From positions 20,212,001 to 20,276,000 of the forward strand of contig NC_071331.1 of NCBI RefSeq assembly GCF_010183535.1: 64,000 nucleotides of DNA. Reading direction: 5' to 3'. Below the pieces are notes generated by a model. That model was not told the origin of the DNA. It saw nothing but the letters and a program-made list of their open reading frames with translations, and made no database searches. The position numbers were made by a program, and so were the translations under genes. Positions 57,120 through 64,000 of the stretch are shown one piece after another. The stretch comes from Caenorhabditis remanei (Eukaryota > Nematoda > Chromadorea > Rhabditida > Rhabditidae). Position 1 is the stretch's first letter, and every line of letters begins with the position of its first letter.

Positions 57120-57660
57120 ACATAATCCTATAGAGAAAAAAGTGTAGGCATAGGCAAAAATATGTAGGCTTTCGCGAAAAAGTGTAAACATACACGAAAA
57201 ATATGCAGGTATGCATGAAAAATATGTAGGTATACCCGAAGAATATGTGGACATACACGAAAAATCTGTGGAAATGCACGAAAATATGTAGGAATACACG
57301 GAAAATCTGTGGAAATGCACGAAAATATGTAGGAATACACGGAAAATATGTAGGAATACACGGAAAATATGCAGGTATACATTATAAATATGTAGGTATA
57401 CATGTAAAATGTAGGCGTATATGAAAAAACTAGAAGACATACCCGAAAAATTTGTGTATGCGCACGAAAAATATATGTGCATATACGAAAAAATCTGTGG
57501 AAATACTTGAAAAAGTGTAGGCATACACAAAATATGTAGGAATACACGAAAATCTGTAGGCATACATGTAAAATATGTGTATGCGCACGAAAAAAGTGTA
57601 GACGTGTAGGCAAAGATGCGTAGACATACATGCAAAGTAGTCTGAAACGTGTGTCCACGT
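57120..57660. repeat. 21-bp tandem repeat array
   Basis: Degenerate units of 21 bases such as AATATGTAGGAATACACGGA (20 of 21 shown) repeat many times. Because the period is seven codons, long open frames appear on the minus strand (a PTYFSCI-like heptad). The residue content (F, Y, H, C, I only) and the decay suggest the frames are by-products, not a protein. Confidence 0.75.
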
Positions 57661-57689
57661 ATGAAAATAAAGTAAAAAAGGTATGTATA

Positions 57690-58345
57690 TGGACTGAAAT
57701 ATAGTGATAATGTGCGCATATACATCAAAATATCGTGAAAATGTGTGTACATACGCCTAAAATAATGTAGAAAGTGTGCATATACACCTAAAAAATTGTG
57801 ATAGTGTGTGCATATACACCAAAATATCTTGAAAACATGTGTATATACACAGAAATATTGCAAAAATCTGTGCGTATACCCCAGAATAATGTTGAAATGT
57901 ATGTATATACAACTAAAATATTGTGAAAATGGGTGCATATACACCAAAGTATTGCGAAAATCTACGCATATGGATCAAAATATTTTTAAAATCTGTGCGT
58001 ATGTATCAAAATATTTTTAAAATCTGTGCGTATGTATCAAAATATTGTGAAAATGGGTGTATATACACTAAAGTATTGTGAAAATCTGTGCGTATACACT
58101 AAAATAATGCAAGCAATGTACGCATATACATTAAACAATTGTGAAAATGTCTGCATATGCACTGAAATATTGTGAAAACGTGTGCGTATACCCCGAAATA
58201 TATCAAAAACGTGTGCATATACACCGAAATATTGTAAAAGTGCATGTATATGGATCAAAATATAGACCTGCATGTATGGCTATGCCTTTAAAATGGGTAT
58301 ATGTTCAGGTTAAATTACTAAAAACGTTGATATATGCATACATAT
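57690..58345. repeat. About 31-bp tandem repeat array
   Basis: Units of 31-33 bases built on GTGCATATACACCAAAATAT then TGTGAAAATGT repeat about 20 times. It shares the TATACAC core with the adjacent 21-bp array, so the two may have one origin. Confidence 0.75.
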
Positions 58346-58461
58346 GTCGTGAAATCAGACATGCTCACATGAAAAACTGACTAAAAAGCTTTGAAAATCT
58401 GATAAAAGTGTTGTTTTTTCTCAATTTTTGTAAGATTTCACACTGATTTCTGTCAAAAAAT

Positions 58462-58590
58462 TTTTGTGCATAGATTGTGTCTCTGCAAAATTTTTGTTTT
58501 GAGATTGTGCATAGATTGTTTTTCAATATATTTTTTGTGCAAAGATTGTGCAAAGATTGTGCGTAGATTGTGCAGATTGTGTATGAAATG
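58462..58590. repeat. Short GTGCATAGATT/GTGCAAAGATT repeats
   Basis: About seven copies of GATTGTGCAAA-type units lie between the long arrays and the polymerase stop codon. Confidence 0.6.
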
Positions 58591-58629
58591 TGTACAAATG
58601 TTTTGTCTCTACAATATTTATTTACAATG

Positions 58630-61600
58630 TCAGAAAGGATAATCATTAATTAATTGTATATCTCCTGATATTTGTCCGAATGGTGCTACAACACCATCAA
58701 CGTAGTGTCCTTTGTCCATTCGAGGGTTGAGAGTCTTCTTCAATCTGAAGGTCCAAAGGCCATCTAATGCATTATCTCCTCTTTTGAACGTTAACATCTC
58801 GCCTTCCATGGGGGTTGCTACACCATCTCGAATGAATGCATTCATCTGAAAAGAATACCTTGGCCAAAGCATAACAGAACTGATACCTACACTTTCTTTC
58901 ATAGTGTCAAAGTTGATACTTCCAGTGTTGCCACTGTTCAAACACATTCCTTTTGCTTTTACTGTATAGCTGTAGTTGCCGTCCTTGTCTCTTATCTTCA
59001 ATGCATAAACCTTTGGAGCCATTGCTACGGCTTCAACCAACTCATTCCCTGGTGGAATTTCGTTCGTTAAGTAGCCTAAATTATCTCCCTTGAGGTCTCC
59101 AAGAGGATCACTGTCTTTCTTCTGTTTGAAAATCACAGAGTCAGTGTCTAAAAATAATAGTTGTATTTGTGTTACATTTACTCACATACCGCAATAAATC
59201 ATATTCTCTATTCCAACTCTCTCTATAGCTTCAGTGAGTCTTAACCTGGCCGCACATGTTGTGATCGCCGCGATAGCAAGATTTGTGAATGGTGATGTTT
59301 TGAGAAAGTCTTTCTTGGGTCTTCTTGAGATGAAATGCTTGTGTTCGCCATAAGGAAGCAGTCCAGTTGGTTCAAAGTTGGGATCGTTGAAAAAATTGGC
59401 CATTGCAAGTCCATCACTGTTGTAGATGAGTCTTGTCTCAACTTTCATTGGGTTTTGTGCAAATTTTCCTGAAAAAGGAATAACATTAGAAGACAATAGA
59501 TTTCTACTTACCCCATGCGGAATTGAGGAATATTTTGCACAAGCTTCGCAGTGCTTTGTTTTTTATGATCTTCAAGGGATCCAGTTTGACTCCATCCATC
59601 TCCCATATTCTTGCGATGTATGCTTTCTTTTCCTCATCCGTCATATTTTCCTTTGGCCATCCACTACTTTCGTGTTTCAATTTCAATAGAGGCTTGATGT
59701 AATCGGCAAAGAACCCTCCTTTGACCCAGGCCTCTTCTGGCCAATGCCAGATTTCATGGTACTTGAGCACCTTGTACCCCTTCGAAACGGCCTTGTTCAG
59801 CTCATCTGTGCACCATACTCCAGTCAAAAATCTTTCAGAGACCTTGGTATGTGTACACTTTCCTTCAATATTCTGATTATTCGCACAAGTTCTACAGAGA
59901 ACAAACATGAGCTTCTTCATTATTTTCTGCGGTAAATACCCCATGGCTGCATCTTGTGTCGGTAGTACATCACAAAACACAATTCCTAAAAATATAAATT
60001 AGTAAAAATGAGAAAAACTATAATACCTTTTAGTTTTAATGGTTCATCAGTATTGGGAAAGTCCTTATCGACCACAATTGGGTTTCTTCGCGGGTAAGCT
60101 GTACCTCCTGCATTGAGATATGGGTATAAACTATTGAAATCGTAATAATTTAGAAGATTGTCTTCAATCGCAACTGCCATTGATCGAAATGCCTGTGTTC
60201 TTCCTCCATACAATGCTTCGCGTGGTTTGAGTCTTTGATCGTACTTGTTCTGAAGAATACTTTATGATTGTCCTATTTGTTTGAAAACTTACTAGCTCAA
60301 AGAATTTTTGCATCTCTCTATCTTTTTCCATCTGTTCGTATATTTCACATTCCCAAACAGAATTCAGATTGAATCCCTCGTTTAGAATATCTTCTTCTCT
60401 CTTCATTGTTTCCTTATACAAAGCTTCCATTGTCTTGTCGGGCCTCATTGGACATTTCTTGTCGCGATCCGGATAACACTTTGGGCACCCGTGCCATACA
60501 CAACCATAAATCTGAAAAGTTATATGAAATTGATACTATTCGATACAGAGAAAAAGGTTTCCTTCACCTCACTTGTTGCGAGGGTCAGTCTTCCTTGGGG
60601 TCTGTGTGTGTGTGTGTGTGTGTAAATGGAATGGGTTTGTATCAAAAATGAAAATATACCTCAAAAACATCGTTTGTGGCCTCATTGAAAGCATCAGCAA
60701 AGTAAGAATGTCCATTAGCTTCAATTTTAACTTCTCCTCCACGTAATTTGTACTTTAAATGTAGTGTTGGATCTATTTTCTCGAGCCATTGAATATACTT
60801 TAACGCTAACATTGAATTGTTTCCTCCTCCATAGCCGTTCTCGGGAATATATCCAACATCTCCTTTTTTGATGTATTCGTGCTTCAATACGAACATGACA
60901 TAGGAAGCTATAGTACATCCATTGACAATTGGGTTCCAACCATTGAAAGTCGATTCACACATCTGTAAAAACAAAAATACTAACAGGTTGAAACAATTTA
61001 CTCACCTCAATGAAAGACATCAATGTTAACGTGAGAATGCGAACATCCGATTGGCAATACTTTAGCAGCTCATCATGTAACTTGAATCCATCATGGTAAC
61101 ACTTTTCATACCAGTCATCGAATTCTTTCTTTGTAGAAGATGCCATGAACTGCGGGCTATAGTATTCCTTCGATGGCAACGTTTTCAATTCTTTATCGTA
61201 ATTGTCCGGATGATTGTATAAGTGGGGAAAGAAACCTTTTGCCTCGCCCTCCAGGCCAAAAGCTCCAGGCATTTTTGCTAATCCCATTTGCAAGTATTGG
61301 AAAGAATCACGAAAATGCAGCTTTCTTTTCTCATATTCAAACTCTGCCGTTATGATTGTCATCCCATTTAATAAAATTTTTGGTTCTTTTGCCTTTGTGC
61401 CTCCTTGTCTATCGAGCTCTGCTAACAACATAACATGGTCATACCTGAAAATATCTTGGAAGTTGAAAAAGTTAACTATTGAAACATACCTTCCACCATT
61501 GTGTGCGATCACATATGCACCGGCTGCCCGTGGGTTATGTAGTAGGAAATCTGCAAAACTGGCTAATGGAGAATCGTGTTTGTTGTTTTTGAATGGTGGA

Positions 61601-63725
61601 AAATTCTTGTAGCTGTAGGTCCATGGTTGGGCACATAATTGGCATCCTTCCTCTCCTCGACAATCACTGCAGATCATTCTTACACAAATAAAGTTGGGCT
61701 TGTGCTTGGGACCTCTTTCAATATGTCCTGGAAAAAGAAAGCTTATACTTTGATTGTTTATGTTTCTTACCATTGAATTTTCCTGACTCTGACACAATAC
61801 ATTCCATATCATACACGATAATAGCCCATTGCTTTTGGTTTTCTCGTTTCCTCAACTTTTCTTTCTCGTCAGGGACGTGGTGAGCACAGGCATGTCCCTT
61901 CAATGCTTTCTCCCTGCATATGGAACAGAACTCGTTCGCGTTACATACGTGTGTTTCTCCAGGAATCCTCTCTGACCTATCAATTTTATTGCACTTTTCG
62001 CATCTGTAAGACATTACTAATGTTTGTCTAATTGATTAGTTACCTGCTATATTTCTTGCAATGTGACAACCCCTTCTTTGATTGTGGAGTGAGATGGGCG
62101 TCGAAGCACATTCTACTTCGAAAGTAAATATTACAAAAGCTGCAATGAATGTTCTCATCTTCTTGTTTGCATCCTGTGGTACCACATCTCTTGCATTTGG
62201 CTTTACATTTTCGATAATGCTGGTTGTCGTCAAAAGTAGAGCATTGGAAACAAAACCTAATAATAAAAATATCTTATAACGATCAATTGATAACTTACCT
62301 TGATGCATGTTTTCCTTTGGTGTGATTCACATGTTCATAATGTCCTTCATAATAAAATAATCCAATAAATCCTTTGCCATCGGGATTGAAGCGCTTTTCT
62401 TCAGTTGGGACGGCTTGATTTTTGTTTGCAGTCCACAATATTATTTGATAGTTTGAAAGATAATTTGCAAGCTCTATAAGATCTTTTCGGCCATGCTCCT
62501 CTTTGTTCACATCCATCCCTGCATCGGCCAAAAGCTGCTTGGCAAGCTTTCCTTGTGATTCACTTTTGAATTTTGGGGTTATCTGTAAAAAGCACATATT
62601 ACGGACAATCAAAGAGTCTAAAGGTACCTCTGGTCTTACGAGGCTTCGATAAAATTTTTCCAATTTCTGCCTTTCGTCTCCGTTGGTCGTAGTTTCTATA
62701 TCACTTTCCAGTTTTCCTAGTGCAAGTGCTTTTGGTAGACAGTGGCTCATCCCTGTGATCCTGCTGAGGCTAACACCAAAATGTTGTTTCTGTTATAAAA
62801 TATATTATAGTTTGACAAAAGACAGTATGCCTTACCAATAGTGTTTTTCTTATTTTTTCAATTTTATCAGTTTTCCGAGTATTCTGTGTTCCCCTGCCTC
62901 GTAGTTGTGATTGTTTATCCTTGAAAACGTTCATAGCAACAGTAAAACTTTCATCTAAGCGTAGCTCTTTATTAGATTGCATCTGCTTAGCAATTTCATT
63001 CATTATCACTCCTCCATCAGCCACTGCATACGTTTTGTGGGTTACAAAGAAACCATTTCTATCGGTATACCCATCATGGTTCAGTCTGTAAACGTTCTTC
63101 TTAAGATTTGAAAGTATGATAAAACTTACTGAAGCCAATATTTGGTTGTTTTCAGATTTCCTCCAGCTTTTTTGAGCATTTTACGAATAAAAATGTCCAA
63201 GAGCTTGGCCACATGTTGATGGAGTATCTTGTTGTCTTTTACTTTATCAAGATTAACAAATTTCATTCTGACAGTGTCCGCAATCAGAAACTGGCTGTTG
63301 TGTCTTCGAAAATGTGGTTCATTAGAAGTTATAACATTTTCTGTGAAGAACTCTTCTTCCTCAGGTGTTGGAAAGGCCTCGCTTCTTTCAAAGTCTCGTA
63401 ATTGCATTTTTCGCTGCGGTCCTCTGCCATCTAAAATGAATAATTGAAATTCTTTATGTTTTCATTATCACTCACGTCTTTGTGTCGAAACTATTCTGGC
63501 TGGCTTAGACTGTCTTTTCTTTTCTTTTGAAAATCCTTCTTGATTCTGAGCTGGACTTGTTGATGGTTCATATTTTCTCTTCATATCCGTTCTTGCGTGG
63601 TCTTTGGTCACTTCTTCTCCAAGAAATATACTTTCTGGTTTTTTCTTTTTCGTCTTTGGCTCAAGACTAGTTGGTGGAGGGGGTCCTCCTGTTGAATTGT
63701 GAGTGTTTAGCGTTTTGCGTTTCAT
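58630..63725 (-). CDS. Polinton-type family B DNA polymerase, second locus
   Basis: Fifteen exons (63725-63476, 63430-63130, 63085-62836, 62789-62628, 62582-62299, 62256-62044, 62003-61771, 61727-61490, 61444-61006, 60962-60660, 60511-60293, 60249-60027, 59985-59512, 59468-59190, 59147-58630) keep one frame of 1461 aa. A further in-frame 45-base intron (58890-58846) is likely, giving 1446 aa. The first 84 residues are basic and low-complexity. Then come MSHCLPKALALGK, two cysteine-rich regions (about 416-530; FRSRMCFDAHL parallels FRSQLCFENHL of the palindrome polymerase), exonuclease motifs DMECI (D552/E554), HNGGRYD (D646) and YCQSD (D777), and polymerase motifs DFNSLYP (D1001), NSAWGK (N1193) and DTDS (1290-1293). 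All catalytic residues are intact. It would replicate its own element by protein priming. Confidence 0.9.
60601..60622. repeat. TG microsatellite in a polymerase intron
   Basis: About ten TG dinucleotides within the intron between 60512 and 60659. Confidence 0.8.
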
Positions 63726-64000
63726 AACTGAAAAAGAAAAGATGAAGAAGGATGAATAAACGGACGATACGAAACGAGAAAAGAAATGAGAAATGAGAGC
63801 TTAAAAATAGGTCACCATTTACCATGCGGTAAAAAGATGAGAATGAGCCACAGATTATGAATATCTCAAATCACTCTCTGCAAACGTCAGCTGTTACTTT
63901 TTGGTTGATGACGTCATCACTAACTTTTATTTTGTTTTCTTCGTCTCTCCTTTTCATACTCTCTCGTTCTATGGTTTTAACCGTCACGCAAAATTGTCAT
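63726..64000 (-). promoter_or_regulatory. Upstream region of the second polymerase gene
   Basis: TGACGTCATCACTAA at 63909-63923 is identical to the motif in the palindromic element. On the minus strand CCTATTTTTAAGCTCTC near 63800-63817 is a TATA-like candidate. The right end of the locus is outside the window. Confidence 0.5.

Noticed and set aside
57105..57947. A 280-codon open frame on the minus strand, rich in F, Y, H, I and C.
   Set aside because: It is produced by 21- and 31-base tandem repeats, has overlapping open frames in other phases, and shows no domain or splice pattern of the neighbouring genes.
1..64000. CRISPR arrays, bacterial-type operons, ribosome binding sites and rRNA genes.
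   Set aside because: Genes are spliced nematode genes; no array of regular direct repeats with unique spacers and no rRNA-like sequence was seen.

Overview
The window is nuclear DNA of a Caenorhabditis-type nematode. Genes have many very short introns with TTTTCAG-type acceptors, the sequence is AT-rich, and it carries nematode CUB-like secreted-protein genes, an intact DD37D mariner-type (maT) transposon and a very dense field of the octamer CTGTTTCA. That octamer is the core of the upstream motif of Caenorhabditis piRNA (21U-RNA) genes. The species cannot be named from sequence alone.

Layout. 1-9157 and 28908-36720 are two diverged direct copies of one segment. Each holds a CUB-like gene (1141-2877 and 30438-32136) followed by non-coding DNA rich in CTGTTTCA. 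Between them is a nest of mobile DNA: a GGGCC-rich 8-bp-TSD element (9158-28907) contains a fold-back element, which in turn contains a 19,052-bp element at 9445-28496. That inner element has a 6-bp target duplication (ACTACT), AG...CT ends and an almost perfect 9.3-kb palindrome. Each palindrome arm encodes a 172-aa protein and a 17-exon, 1343-aa protein-primed family B DNA polymerase, so there are two copies of each gene facing one another across a 407-bp centre. It resembles a Polinton/Maverick reduced to its polymerase side; no integrase, protease, ATPase or capsid gene is visible.

37256-38557 is the intact maT transposon. 43015-48913 is the only recognisable conserved housekeeping gene, a class-III PLP aminotransferase/phospho-lyase with seven exons. 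Its last exon is partly duplicated at about 54290-54700. Many fold-back and hAT-like non-autonomous elements are scattered around it. From about 55.8 kb to the right edge lies part of a second, different Polinton-like locus on the minus strand: a 15- or 16-exon family B polymerase of about 1446-1461 aa, a 202-aa unknown protein, and long tandem repeats between them.

How the parts relate. At least 51 exact CTGTTTCA/TGAAACAG octamers lie in the non-element DNA from 0.3 to 54.3 kb (including the introns of the aminotransferase). None was seen in the palindromic element, the maT element or the second polymerase locus. The most economical reading is a piRNA-gene cluster that has been duplicated and invaded by DNA transposons. 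The two polymerase loci share a 15-base motif (TGACGTCATCACTAA), a common cysteine-rich domain layout and the same polymerase core, so they are distant relatives.
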